A stretch of 64,000 nt of DNA from Pseudomonadota bacterium (lineage in GTDB: Bacteria > Pseudomonadota > Gammaproteobacteria > Steroidobacterales > Steroidobacteraceae): NCBI GenBank assembly GCA_016703895.1, contig JADJBE010000001.1, forward strand, positions 249,501 through 313,500. Reading direction: 5' to 3'. The position numbers and the translations under genes are program-made. This document shows positions 44,242-53,855 of this stretch, one piece after another (position 1 is the stretch's first letter; each line of letters opens with the position of its first letter). The notes under the pieces are model-generated. The model was not told where the DNA came from. It did no database searches and saw nothing but the letters and a program-made list of their open reading frames with translations.

Positions 44242-44981
44242 ACGTGGAGCTCGAACCCCTGCGGATCGAACCGGGCTACCGCAAAGTCGCCGCCGCACTC
44301 ACCGAGCGGATACTGGATCGCAGCCTACCGGCAGGCGTTCACATGCCACCCGAGATCGAGCTGGCGCGGCAGTTAGGCGTACATCGCTCGACGGTGCGCG
44401 AAGCCCTGCGTGAGCTCGAGACGAACGGTCTGCTGGAGCGGCGGCGCGGCTCCAAACGCATGGTCGTGACTCGTCCAGCCAATAACGCGGTGGCTGAAGG
44501 CGTGCGCCGCGCACTGTCTTTGAGCGACGTCAGTTTTCAGCATGTGTGGGAAGCGATGACGATGATCGAGCCACCACTTGCCGAGGCAGCCGCTCGCCGG
44601 CACGAGCCCGCCTCGCTGACGGCGCTGGAAGACGCCGCCGCGCAGTTCCGTGCGCACAATGCCGACACTCAAGTCGTCGGTCGGTCGGAAGCGGTCCGTG
44701 AAGTCGCCGACTTTTTTCGCCGCTTGGGCGACTGTGCAGCCAACCCCGTGTTGATCCTCGCGCAGGAGCCGCTGCTGCAACTGCTGGAGCCGTCACTCGA
44801 CGCGATGATCGACCAAGTGCCGCAGGCGCGGGCGCGCATTGTGACGGCCGAGCGGCGCATCGTCGAGGCGGTCAGAGCACGCGATGCCGCGTCGGCCCGC
44901 GACTGGATGGCCAAACACATCCGTGACTTCAAGCGCGGCTATGAGCTCGCGGGCATGTCCTTGTTACAACCCGTGGGTTAG
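44238..44981 (+). CDS. GntR-family regulator, FadR subfamily (FCD domain)
   Basis: 247 residues. The N-terminal winged HTH contains MPPEIELARQLGVHRSTVRE and LETNGLLERRRGSKRMVV; the C-terminal FCD ligand domain runs from about SFQHVWEAMTMIEPPLAEAA with the helix-rich HIRDFKRGY end. ATGA overlap with liuA. Gammaproteobacterial liu clusters are more often controlled by a MerR-type LiuR, so this is a different regulatory solution. Confidence 0.88.
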   Translation: MNVELEPLRIEPGYRKVAAALTERILDRSLPAGVHMPPEIELARQLGVHRSTVREALRELETNGLLERRRGSKRMVVTRPANNAVAEGVRRALSLSDVSFQHVWEAMTMIEPPLAEAAARRHEPASLTALEDAAAQFRAHNADTQVVGRSEAVREVADFFRRLGDCAANPVLILAQEPLLQLLEPSLDAMIDQVPQARARIVTAERRIVEAVRARDAASARDWMAKHIRDFKRGYELAGMSLLQPVG

Positions 44982-45010
44982 GATTCACGTATACAACCGG
45001 AGATGCCCTT

Positions 45011-46015
45011 ATGACGACCCGCCGGGATCTGCTCAACTCAATGGCGACCGTTGGCATGAGCGGTGCTGCGCTACTCGCGCTGTCTGGTACGGCAGCAGCC
45101 GCCAAGTCATCGCTGTTGCAATCCCGTTACGGCAAGGGTCCAGGCCTCCAAGGGCCGTACCTGGATCTACGCACCGGCAAAGGCAACCAGCTTGCCTATG
45201 CGCGTTTGCAGGGCAATCTCGATTTTGGCAAGCCCAAGTACTTTTGGTTCAAAGGCTACGGCATGTCAATCGAGCCTAACAAGCCCGTCAAAGACTTGAT
45301 GGGAACCGCTGGCTTCGGTGTCATTCGCTTGCAGCAAGGCCCAGATGGGGCTATCCGGCGTCTGTGCCGCGAAATCATTCTCTATACGGACTTGCGCTCC
45401 GGCGAAGTGCTGGAGGAGTGGCGCAATCCCTTGACCGAGGAAACGGTCAAGGTGGTACACGTCGCCAACGACCCATTCAACTATCTCATCGAGGATCACT
45501 TTCCGGCACCGCCCTCTTTCGGCGGGCTTAACAAAGCCGCACCACCGCCACGCGCCGAGTTCCTGCTGCCTTGGCATCAGCATGGCGAATGGGCAGCGAT
45601 GGAGATGCACATCCATCTGCTGTATCCAAGCGCACTGCAGCCTGACAAGTGGCCGCGTGAGTCGTCGGGCCCGATGGTCCAGGCATCGGAGTTTTTTGCG
45701 CACCACGTGAAAGTGGCGGACCTGCAGAACCCGAAGCTCAAGACGCTGGACTTCCAGGGCACGTGGAACCGGATCACACCGTGGCTGCCGTGGATGCTGA
45801 TGGGCCAACGCCCAGGCATGATGCAGTACGACTGCTTTCAGGGGACGACGCGCGACCTCGAATCAGTTCTCGATCGCAGACTGCTCGACTATGCGCACAA
45901 GCACTACGCCAAGTATTTTGATGCTCCCACGGAGTGGACGGCCGATCGCAGCCTGTCGAGTCTCGAGCACTACGCACTCGAACAAACGCCGGCTGCGCCA
46001 GTAAAGGCCCAGTGA
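45011..46015 (+). CDS. DUF1838 family protein with Tat-like signal
   Basis: 334 residues. MTTRRDLLNSMATVGMSGAA has a twin-arginine-like start followed by a hydrophobic stretch. The mature part has KGYGMSIEPNKPVKDLMGTA, FLLPWHQHGEWAAMEMHIHL and TWNRITPWLPWMLMGQRPGM, characteristic of DUF1838 proteins, which have no established function. It lies 29 bp after the GntR gene with a GGAG ribosome site and may belong to the liuA operon. Confidence 0.8.
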   Translation: MTTRRDLLNSMATVGMSGAALLALSGTAAAAKSSLLQSRYGKGPGLQGPYLDLRTGKGNQLAYARLQGNLDFGKPKYFWFKGYGMSIEPNKPVKDLMGTAGFGVIRLQQGPDGAIRRLCREIILYTDLRSGEVLEEWRNPLTEETVKVVHVANDPFNYLIEDHFPAPPSFGGLNKAAPPPRAEFLLPWHQHGEWAAMEMHIHLLYPSALQPDKWPRESSGPMVQASEFFAHHVKVADLQNPKLKTLDFQGTWNRITPWLPWMLMGQRPGMMQYDCFQGTTRDLESVLDRRLLDYAHKHYAKYFDAPTEWTADRSLSSLEHYALEQTPAAPVKAQ

Positions 46016-46039
46016 TGAACGATCAGTGATTATCGACCA

Positions 46040-46656
46040 GTGACCTGCGAGCTGCGTTTCAGTCCTGCTGCGGAGCGAAACCAACAACCGATCGCTGCGG
46101 TTCTGCAACAGCTGTTACCGCAATCGGGCGACGTGCTCGAAATTGCATCGGGTACTGGCCAGCACGTCGTACATTTCGCCAGCCTGTTCCCCGGCATCGT
46201 CTGGCAACCTACCGACCCGGATCGCGACAGCTGCGGCGCCATTGGCGCCAGAATTGCCGCGAGTCGCCTGACCAACATTCACGCACCGATCGACCTCGAC
46301 GTACATCAGGCGCCCTGGCCAGTCAGCGGCAATTTCGCGGCGCTGATCTGCTGCAACATGATTCACATCGCACCATGGTCGGCGACCAGCGCGCTGTTTG
46401 CTGGCGCGCGCCCACTATTGGCCCGCGGCAGCCCGCTCATACTTTATGGGCCGTTCAAGGAAGACGGCGAGCACAGCGCAGAATCCAACGCAGACTTTGA
46501 TGAATCATTGCGCCAACGTAACCCGGACTGGGGCGTACGCGACTTGCGGGATGTCAGAGCAACCGCTGAAATGCATGGCTTTGGGCTGCAAAGCACGCCA
46601 CGCCAGCTAACAACCATATCGCCGTGTTCACGCCGCGCGCCGTCGCCGCGGTTTAG
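46040..46656 (+). CDS. DUF938 SAM-dependent methyltransferase (C-terminal frameshift)
   Basis: About 205 residues. LPQSGDVLEIASGTGQHVVH is the SAM motif; ICCNMIHIAPWSATSALF and LILYGPFKEDGEHSAESN are conserved DUF938 text. In the frame as given the end is foreign after GFGLQST; the adjacent frame gives MPANNHIAVFTPRAVAAV-like text (PANNHIAVFTPRA) and a stop at 46656, the expected family ending. 617 nt is one short of a multiple of three, consistent with a one-base loss near 46600-46612. GTG start at 46040. Confidence 0.75.
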
Positions 46657-46697
46657 TCAGCAGAAACCCACGGGATACGACCGCCAGTCGGGGACTA

Positions 46698-47606
46698 TCA
46701 GCTCAAATGACTCGCGACGAGCTCGGTGGATTTTTCCCATAACTTGCCAGCCAGCGTCTTGTTAGTCATCTGGCCACCGGGAACCACGGCGTTGCAGTTC
46801 TCGAAGTACTGGCCGCTGGTCTTCTCGAGCGCAGGGCTGGTAGCGACATAGCATTGGGTCGACGCACCCACGCCCACCGGCTTCAGGAAGAAACCCGCGA
46901 TGAGGCCGAGCACTTTGCGTTGCCAGCCCGGATAGTGACGGCTCAAATTGGTGTCGACCGGCCCTGGATTGATGGAATTGGATGTCGCGCCGCTGCCCGC
47001 AAGGCGGCTTGCCAGCTCCAGCGAAAACAGTCCGTTTGCGGTCTTCGACTGGCCATAACTCTTATTAGGCGTGTAGTCGCGCTCGCCGGATAGATTATCG
47101 AACTCGACGCCTGCCGGAGGCGCCCACTTGTAAGCCGAGCTCGAGCCGACGACCACCACCCGACCTTGCGGTGCCCGCTTCACTTGTTCCAGCAATAGAT
47201 TGACGAGCAGGAAGTGACTTAGATGGTTGACAAAAAATTGCTTCTCGATCCCGCGGATCTGCTCGAGTTTGGGCAGCGCCATGATGCCGGCGTTACACAG
47301 TAGAATATCAATCGGCGCGCCCAGCTTGCGCACTACATCCGCGCAGGCACGGACCGAATCGTGGTTCTCCAGCTCAAGCTCTAGTGGCGTCGTCGCCGTG
47401 CCGACTTGTGAGCAGGCTGCGCTCACTTTCGCGAGTGTTCGCCCGGTCGCCAGAATATGCGCGCCGCGACTCGCCAGCACGCGTGCTGACTCCAGGCCGA
47501 GACCGGACGTGGCGCCAGTGATCAGCACAGTCTTGCCCGAAAGGTCTAGTTCGGCCACCACCTCGGCTGCGGTCGATTGCTTGTTGAATGCGCTCTGCCT
47601 AGTCAT
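46698..47606 (-). CDS. SDR-family oxidoreductase (retinol dehydrogenase-like)
   Basis: 302 residues. GKTVLITGATSGLGLESARV binds the dinucleotide; ILLCNAGIMALPKLEQIRGI, VVVGSSSAYKWAPP and YGQSKTANGLFSLELASRL (catalytic Tyr-x3-Lys), then NSINPGPVDTNLSRHYPGW. This is the extended subgroup similar to WWOX/retinol dehydrogenases; substrate unknown. A stand-alone gene converging on the DUF938 gene. Confidence 0.87.
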   Translation of the reverse strand: MTRQSAFNKQSTAAEVVAELDLSGKTVLITGATSGLGLESARVLASRGAHILATGRTLAKVSAACSQVGTATTPLELELENHDSVRACADVVRKLGAPIDILLCNAGIMALPKLEQIRGIEKQFFVNHLSHFLLVNLLLEQVKRAPQGRVVVVGSSSAYKWAPPAGVEFDNLSGERDYTPNKSYGQSKTANGLFSLELASRLAGSGATSNSINPGPVDTNLSRHYPGWQRKVLGLIAGFFLKPVGVGASTQCYVATSPALEKTSGQYFENCNAVVPGGQMTNKTLAGKLWEKSTELVASHLS

Positions 47607-47728
47607 ATTCGGCGAGTGTGCCTGTCTGCTACCAGCGCGTCACCATCTAGTGCACCACTGTCCATTTGGCGCCAATCGCGCTCACGACAGCGTCGACCGA
47701 GCGCGCGCGGCCCGCTAGAGTGGGCACC

Positions 47729-48883
47729 ATGACATCGAAGCTGCTGCGCGGGCCTTCCGTTCCGGTCTTTCAGGCCGGTGAGATCGGCCGCCGTGCCGCC
47801 GTCCGCCAACGCGCTGGCCTAGCTACCATTGGTATGCATTTTGGACAACCCTCATGCGGTGCACCGGCCGCGGCCATCGCCGCCGCCCATCGTGCACTGG
47901 ACACGGACGTGCTGGGCTACTGGGAGTCTGAAGCACTGCGCGAACGGTTGGCACGGCACTACCAAGACAGCTACCATGTTCAAGTCGACCCCAAGCGGAT
48001 CTTGCTGACTGCCGGTGCGAGCGCCGCCTTGGTAGCCTGCTTTGCGGCAATGTTTCGCGCTGGCGACCGCATCGCACTCACTCGTCCCGGCTACCCCGCT
48101 TATCGCAACACACTGCGCGCGCTGGGTATCGAAGCAGTCGAGATCCCTTGCGGGCCGGAGTACCACTACCGACTCACAGCGGATATGGTCGCCAAGCTCG
48201 ACCCGGCACCCGCCGGTCTGATCCTGGCGAGCCCAGCCAACCCCACCGGTGCCATGCTCGACCACGATCAACTGCAGGCTGTAATCGCCGTTTGCCACGC
48301 GCGCGGCATCCTGTTGCTATCGGATGAGATCTATCATGGCATCACATTTGGTACGCGCGCCGTCAGCGCACTCGAGATAGACCCGGACGCCGTCGTCGTC
48401 AACAGCTTCTCCAAGCTCTATCGCATGCCGGGCTGGCGGCTCGGATGGTTAGTGGTCCCCGAGAGCTGGGCCGCAGAGCTGAGCTCCTATCTGATCAACA
48501 TGTTTCTGACGCCGTCCACCGTTGCACAGTACGCGGCACTGGCAGCCATGGACGTACCGGATGATCTGCAGCACTACGTCGAGCTGTACGGCCGCAACCG
48601 CACCCGCCTCGTGGCGGGTTTGGCATCGCTCGGCGTCGCCAATGTCCAGCCGCCGGACGGCGCATTCTATCTCTACGCCGACATCTCCCATATCACACAA
48701 GACAGTCTGCAGTTCTGCCGACGCGCAGTCGACGAGATCGGCGTGGCGCTGGCGCCCGGCGTCGACTTTGACGTGCGCGATGGCCAACACACGGTGCGCT
48801 TCTCGTTCGCGGTCAGCGAAACCGAAGTTGAACAAGCGCTCGCGTTGTTGGCCGAGTGGCTACCCGGCTACCGCGATCGTTAG
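47729..48883 (+). CDS. Pyridoxal-phosphate aminotransferase, class I/II
   Basis: 384 residues. ILLTAGASAALVACFAAMF, LILASPANPTGAMLDHDQL, LLLSDEIYHGITFG and the PLP Lys in VVNSFSKLYRMPGWRLGWLV define a fold-type I aminotransferase. PPDGAFYLYADISHIT is a typical C-terminal domain strand. The amino donor cannot be told. ATG 47729 (MTSKLLRGPSV) chosen over the upstream GTG-type start. Confidence 0.88.
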   Translation: MTSKLLRGPSVPVFQAGEIGRRAAVRQRAGLATIGMHFGQPSCGAPAAAIAAAHRALDTDVLGYWESEALRERLARHYQDSYHVQVDPKRILLTAGASAALVACFAAMFRAGDRIALTRPGYPAYRNTLRALGIEAVEIPCGPEYHYRLTADMVAKLDPAPAGLILASPANPTGAMLDHDQLQAVIAVCHARGILLLSDEIYHGITFGTRAVSALEIDPDAVVVNSFSKLYRMPGWRLGWLVVPESWAAELSSYLINMFLTPSTVAQYAALAAMDVPDDLQHYVELYGRNRTRLVAGLASLGVANVQPPDGAFYLYADISHITQDSLQFCRRAVDEIGVALAPGVDFDVRDGQHTVRFSFAVSETEVEQALALLAEWLPGYRDR

Positions 48884-48906
48884 CCCCGCCGCAGACCGCA
48901 ATCCGC

Positions 48907-51590
48907 CTAGCGGCGCCAGCTCGGCGCTGTATCCGTCTCGAGGCCATACTGCTTGATCGCAGCGTCAACACGCGCGATCGGCACCAAGCCCGCCACTGCC
49001 AGCCGAAACAAGGCTGTAACGACTATATGATGACGATCCACCTCGAAGAAGCGCCGCAATTGCGCCCGTGTGTCGCTGCGACCGAAGCCATCGGTGCCGA
49101 GCGTCGTGTAGTCAGCACCTGCATACTCCGCGATCAACTGTGGCAAGCCACGCACATAGTCAGTGGCAGCAACAATCGGTGCGTCGCCCGGCAGACACTC
49201 CTGCAGGTAGCTGTCTCGAACTGCCTCACTAGGATGCAAGCGATTCCAACGGCCGACCTCGCGCGCATCCCGCGCCAGCTCGGTGAAGCTCGTCACGCTC
49301 CAGACTTCACTGGTAACGCCCCAGTCGGTCAGCAAGAGTTCCGACGCGGCGATGACTTCGCGCAAGATGGTGCCAGAGCCGAGCAAGCGTATCGGTGCCG
49401 CACCATCGGTCGGCCCTCGCAGACGGTACATGCCGCGCATGACACCATGCTCTGCACCCGGCGGCAGCGCAGGCTGCGGATAATTTTCATTCATGACCGT
49501 GACGTAATAGAAGACGTCTTCGTCTCGCTCCAGCATACCGCGCATGCCATGGTCGAGAATGACCGCCAGCTCACAGGCGAATGCGGGGTCGTAGGCGCGG
49601 CAGTTAGGCACCGTTGCGGCAATCAGATGGCTCGAACCATCCTGATGCTGCAAGCCTTCGCCACTCAAGGTAGTACGACCCGCCGTGGCACCCAACAGGA
49701 AGCCACGAGCGCGCTGATCCGCTGCCGCCCAGATGAGATCGCCAACGCGCTGAAAGCCAAACATCGAGTAGTAGATATAGAACGGCAGCAGCTTGATGCC
49801 ATGCGCACTGTAGGCGGTAGCCGCAGCTGTCCACGAAGACAATGCACCAGCTTCGGTGATGCCTTCTTCCAGCAACTGCCCATCGCGCGCTTCGCGATAG
49901 GCGAGCAACGATGCGGCATCCTCGGGTTGGTATTTCTGGCCATGGGGTGAGTAGATGCCAATCTGACGAAACAAATTGGCCATGCCAAACGTGCGCGCTT
50001 CGTCCGCCACGATTGGTACGATCCGTGCGCCGACTGATTTGTCGCGCAGCAAACTGGTCAACATGCGGCCAAATGCCATGGTGGTCGACATGCCTTTGTC
50101 ATTGGCTGCTAACGCAAAGCTTGCATACGTCTCGATCGCGGGTACGGCAATCGACTCTGCCCGCGCGTCACGCAATGGCAGCGGACCACCGAGTGCCCGG
50201 CGTCGCGCATGCAAGTAGCGCAGCTCAGCACTGTCCGCCGGTGGGCGATAGAACCGAAGCTCGGCCACCGAGCTGTCTGACATCGGCAGACGGAAGCGAT
50301 TACGGAAATCCAGCAACGCTTCAACGTCGAGCTTCTTCTCCTGGTGCGAGGTCATGCGCGACTCGCCGGCGCGGCCCATGCCGTAGCCCTTTTTGGTCTT
50401 GGCGAGGATCACTGTTGGCTGCCCCGGATGGCTCCGCGCTGCTGCAAAGGCTGCGTAGACCTTGCGGATATCGTGGCCGCCGCGCTTCAGCCCGTCGATC
50501 TCAGCATGCGACAAGTGGGCCACGAGCTGCTGTAGTTGCGGGTCGAGCTGGAAAAAATGCTCGCGGTTGTACTCGCCATCATTTGCGCCGAGCGTCTGGT
50601 ACTCCCCGTCGACGGTGTGCGCAAACTGTCGGATCAACGCGTGATGCGTGTCGCGTGCAACCCCCACAGGACCTTGATGACATTCCAGCCGGCACCGAGA
50701 AACAGCGACTCGAGTTCCTGGATGATCTGCCCATTGCCGCGTACCGGGCCATCCAGCCGCTGAAGATTGCAGTTGATGATAAAGGTGACATTGTCGAGCT
50801 GTTCGCGTGCTGCAAGCGTCAGCGCGGCGATGGACTCCGGCTCGTCCATCTCACCGTCACCAAAAATTCCCCACACGTGGCGCGCGGCAGTGTCCGCATG
50901 ACCGCGGTGCTCCAGATAGCGCATGAAGCGCGCCTGATAAATGGCGTTGATAGGCCCGAGACCCATCGAGCCGGTGGGGAACTGCCAGAAGTCCGGCATC
51001 AGCCACGGATGGGGATAGGAACTCAGCCCCGAGCCAGCGGCCGTCTTACCTGTTAGCTCTTGCCGGTAGTGTGCGAGCTGCGCCTCAGTCAGTCGCCCTT
51101 CGAGAAACGCACGCGCATAGACGCCGGGAGCCGAGTGCGGCTGGAAAAAAACCAGATCGCCGGGACCAGCCTCGCTCTTGGCCCGAAAGAAATGATTGAA
51201 GCCAACCTCAAAAATCTCGGCGACCGAAGCGTAAGTGGCAATATGGCCGCCAAGATCGCCGTACGCCTTGTTAGCTCGCGCGACCATTGCCAGTGCATTC
51301 CAGCGCATCATGGCAGTGAGGCGTTCTTCGAGATCAACGTCGCCCGGATGCGCGGCCTGCTCCGCGAGCGGGATAGTATTGCGGTAGGCGGAGTACGGCG
51401 GCGCGCGAAACACCACGCCAAGTTCCTGTGCATGCTGCTCGAGCGCATTCAGCAGGAATCGGCCACGTTCGGCGCCAGCCGCTGCAACCACACTGGAAAG
51501 CGAGCTCAACCAATCCCGTGTTTCGGCTGGGTCCTGATCAAGCGGGTCTTGTGCGCTCGTCAGCTGCGGATCAGCTTTGCCGACTGTCAT
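48907..51590 (-). CDS. aceE: Pyruvate dehydrogenase E1 component, homodimeric type (one frameshift)
   Basis: Decarboxylates pyruvate and feeds acetyl-CoA into the cycle. About 894 residues after correction. The first part has ARFMRYLEHRGHADTAARHV, then the ThDP motif GDGEMDEPESIAAL through INCNLQRLDGPVRGNG. The frame breaks at the C-run 50661-50665 (G-run on the coding strand): one more base restores VIKVLWGVARDTHHALIRQF and joins the second half (VDGEYQTLGANDGEYNREHF, IVADEARTFGMANLFRQIGI, TYATYYSM-like FYIYYSMFGFQRVGD). The total of 2684 nt is one short of a multiple of three. No aceF or lpd is adjacent. An Lrp-type gene is divergent upstream. Confidence 0.92.
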
Positions 51591-51731
51591 CGAAGTTGGT
51601 CCTGGTGGTCCCGGGGGCCGACCACTCTAGCGGCACACGGGCAGCAGATGCTGCGCAATCTAGCTTTCCTGAGCGGCGAATACAGCATCATATGCTTCCG
51701 TTTTGTTCTTTTACCGCGTCTAATGCCGTCT

Positions 51732-52196
51732 ATGTCGCTTGATCCAGTCGATCTCAAAATACTCGGCGAACTTCAGGCTGACGGCCGTCTCAGCAATGTG
51801 GAACTTGCGCGGCGGGTCGGCCTGTCACCCTCCCCCTGCCTGGCGCGAGTCCGTGCACTGGAAACTAGCGGCGTGATCAGTCGCTATGTGGCGCTCGTCG
51901 ACCCGCAGACCCTGGGGCTCGGTGTGAGCGTGTTCATCCACGTCAGCCTCGAGAAGCAGGTGGAGCGTGCGCTGGAGTCGTTCGAGTCCGCGGTCAAGCG
52001 CTATCCACAGGTGCTGGAGTGCTACCTGATGACCGGCGACTCGGACTACCTACTGCGCGTCGCCGTGCCGGACGTGCAAGCACTGCAGGCGTTCATCATC
52101 AACGAGCTCACACGAATTGCTGGCGTCGCCAACATTCGCTCCAGCTTCGCGCTGAAACAGGTTAAATTCGAGACCGCGTTACCTATCAGCCGCTAG
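51732..52196 (+). CDS. Lrp/AsnC-family transcriptional regulator
   Basis: 154 residues. The HTH is LDPVDLKILGELQADGRLSN, VELARRVGLSPSPCLARVRA; the C-terminal RAM domain has GVSVFIHVSLEKQVERALES and YLMTGDSDYLLRVAVPD. An ATG three codons upstream (51723) is an alternative start. Divergent from aceE with about 140 bp between, so aceE is a candidate target. Confidence 0.9.
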   Translation: MSLDPVDLKILGELQADGRLSNVELARRVGLSPSPCLARVRALETSGVISRYVALVDPQTLGLGVSVFIHVSLEKQVERALESFESAVKRYPQVLECYLMTGDSDYLLRVAVPDVQALQAFIINELTRIAGVANIRSSFALKQVKFETALPISR

Positions 52197-52511
52197 CTCC
52201 TTGAGCGCGGCGACGATCTGTGCGTCTTGCTCATCCGAAGACTTGCCATGCCGCTTGAGGAATTGCTGCATAGAGTCGGCGTTGCCGGCAAGGTCATCGT
52301 CCTTGCGCAATATCGCGAGCATTTCATCCTGCGTGTGGCAACCACCGCAGTACTTCACGAACAGCATATCTTCTGCACCGGCCGATGTCGCATCCGAGGA
52401 TGTCGCTAGCGCGACTTGCGCGGGACTTACGAGCCATGCAAACGCTGCGGCAACGAACAAGCAAAGCACTGCAAGCACCATGGACACCCGAGTAATAATC
52501 TTATGATGCAT
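52179..52511 (-). CDS. Monoheme c-type cytochrome
   Basis: 110 residues. An N-terminal hydrophobic segment, VSMVLAVLCLFVAAAFAWLV, is either a signal peptide or an anchor. A single heme site, YCGGCHTQDEMLAIL, follows. A likely periplasmic electron carrier. It is the last gene of the mtr operon, 3 bp after the flavocytochrome gene, and its end overlaps the facing Lrp gene by 18 bp. Confidence 0.85.
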   Translation of the reverse strand: MHHKIITRVSMVLAVLCLFVAAAFAWLVSPAQVALATSSDATSAGAEDMLFVKYCGGCHTQDEMLAILRKDDDLAGNADSMQQFLKRHGKSSDEQDAQIVAALKELAADR

Positions 52512-52514
52512 AGA

Positions 52515-53855
52515 TCACCCCATATTGAATCGTTCAGTACAAATCTGTGCAGCCGGCACACCAAGCTCGAGCAATTGATCCTCAAGAATGTCCATCATCG
52601 CGGCGGGACCACACACGAAAAACTGATAGTGCTTGAAATGCTGCGGCAAATGTCGGCGTAGTAGCGCAACGCTGACTAGCCCGCGCTCGCCCTGCCACTC
52701 AGGTGGCGGCGATTCAAACACCTGAACCGTTCGCAGATTCAGCTCTTTCTCCAGTGCATCGAGCTCGTGCTGATAAACCATTCTCTCCGGACGGTCTGCT
52801 GCATAGACTAGCAAGACGGGCCGCACGTCGCCACGATCGCGCATCGTCCGCAGAATCGACAACATGGGCGTGATACCGATGCCACCCGCGATCAAGACGA
52901 AACCTTGCCCAGGAAAGCGGTCTGGTGTTAGCGCACCGTATGGTCCATCAACCCAGACACGGGTACCGACCGTTAGTTTTGGCACTACGTCCCGCGACCA
53001 GTCACCGAACGCTTTGATCGCCAATTCGATGTCGGCGGGATCTCCCGTCTCGGCCGACGATGCGATCGTGATCGGATGTTGCTGCGCAGTCAGGGCACGG
53101 CGCCCCGTCGCTAACCAAACGAATTGCCCGGGTTGAAAGTCAAGCCCTTTATGCCCGACCGGCCTGATCTGCAGACTGCGAGTATCACCACCGATAGATT
53201 CATTGCGGATCACTTTCCACGGGTGGCGGGCCAGATGCAACGGCCGGACGACTCGGTAGCGCAGCAGCAGCGCGATGAACGCAACGGTGTACACGAGCAA
53301 AGTTGTCCTGAGCACGCCATTGCTCAGATAGTGGTTGACGGCGAGCATGTGTAGCAGCGCCGCGCCGCCAACGACGACAGCTGTCAACGCGTGTAGCCAC
53401 TGCCAGCTCTCGTAACGCAGCCTCAATCGTGTGCGGCTGGCCGACGTTACGCCGAGCAGGAGCAGAGCCCAGAACGCTATTGCGCCCGTTTGCGATGCAG
53501 TACCACCGCCCAGCGGGTTCAGCATTGCCAGGCCAACGCCGTGCGGCACGAGCAGCAGCACGTGCAACAACAGAAAGACCATGCCGACAACACCCATTTG
53601 GCGGTGGAACTGCATTAGCGAGTCCGTGCCAAAGGGTTCCGACGCTGAACGTAGTCGCGACACGAGTGCAAACTCGAATGCCAGGATCGCAAACGCAATC
53701 AAGCCGATCGCGACAGCAAACTCGAGCGACCAAGCGCGAGCCATGTCGATTGGATCGCGCAGCAACGCGAGACCCAGCGGTAACAACACCAGCAGGACGT
53801 AGACGCCGAACCAGACAATGCCACGAAACAACAGACCCATCAGTTCATCGCGCAA
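52515..53855 (-). CDS. Membrane flavocytochrome, ferric reductase/NADPH-oxidase type
   Basis: 446 residues. Six or so hydrophobic helices carry two H-x13-H pairs: FHRQMGVVGMVFLLLHVLL and WLHALTAVVVGGAALLHML, the two stacked b-hemes of ferric reductase/NOX proteins. From about residue 220 an FNR module follows: QQHPITIASSAE binds FAD, GPYGAL is next, IAGGIGITPMLSILRTM and FVCGPAAMMDIL bind NAD(P)H. Such proteins move electrons from cytoplasmic NAD(P)H across the inner membrane. It overlaps mtrB by 11 nt and precedes a monoheme cytochrome c, suggesting it feeds the MtrCAB conduit in place of a quinol dehydrogenase. Iron assimilation is an alternative. Confidence 0.85.
   Translation of the reverse strand: MRDELMGLLFRGIVWFGVYVLLVLLPLGLALLRDPIDMARAWSLEFAVAIGLIAFAILAFEFALVSRLRSASEPFGTDSLMQFHRQMGVVGMVFLLLHVLLLVPHGVGLAMLNPLGGGTASQTGAIAFWALLLLGVTSASRTRLRLRYESWQWLHALTAVVVGGAALLHMLAVNHYLSNGVLRTTLLVYTVAFIALLLRYRVVRPLHLARHPWKVIRNESIGGDTRSLQIRPVGHKGLDFQPGQFVWLATGRRALTAQQHPITIASSAETGDPADIELAIKAFGDWSRDVVPKLTVGTRVWVDGPYGALTPDRFPGQGFVLIAGGIGITPMLSILRTMRDRGDVRPVLLVYAADRPERMVYQHELDALEKELNLRTVQVFESPPPEWQGERGLVSVALLRRHLPQHFKHYQFFVCGPAAMMDILEDQLLELGVPAAQICTERFNMG

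Noticed and set aside
51060..51722. Plus-strand open frame extending the Lrp regulator upstream
   Set aside because: It is antisense to aceE and the Lrp fold starts at MSLDPVDLKIL.
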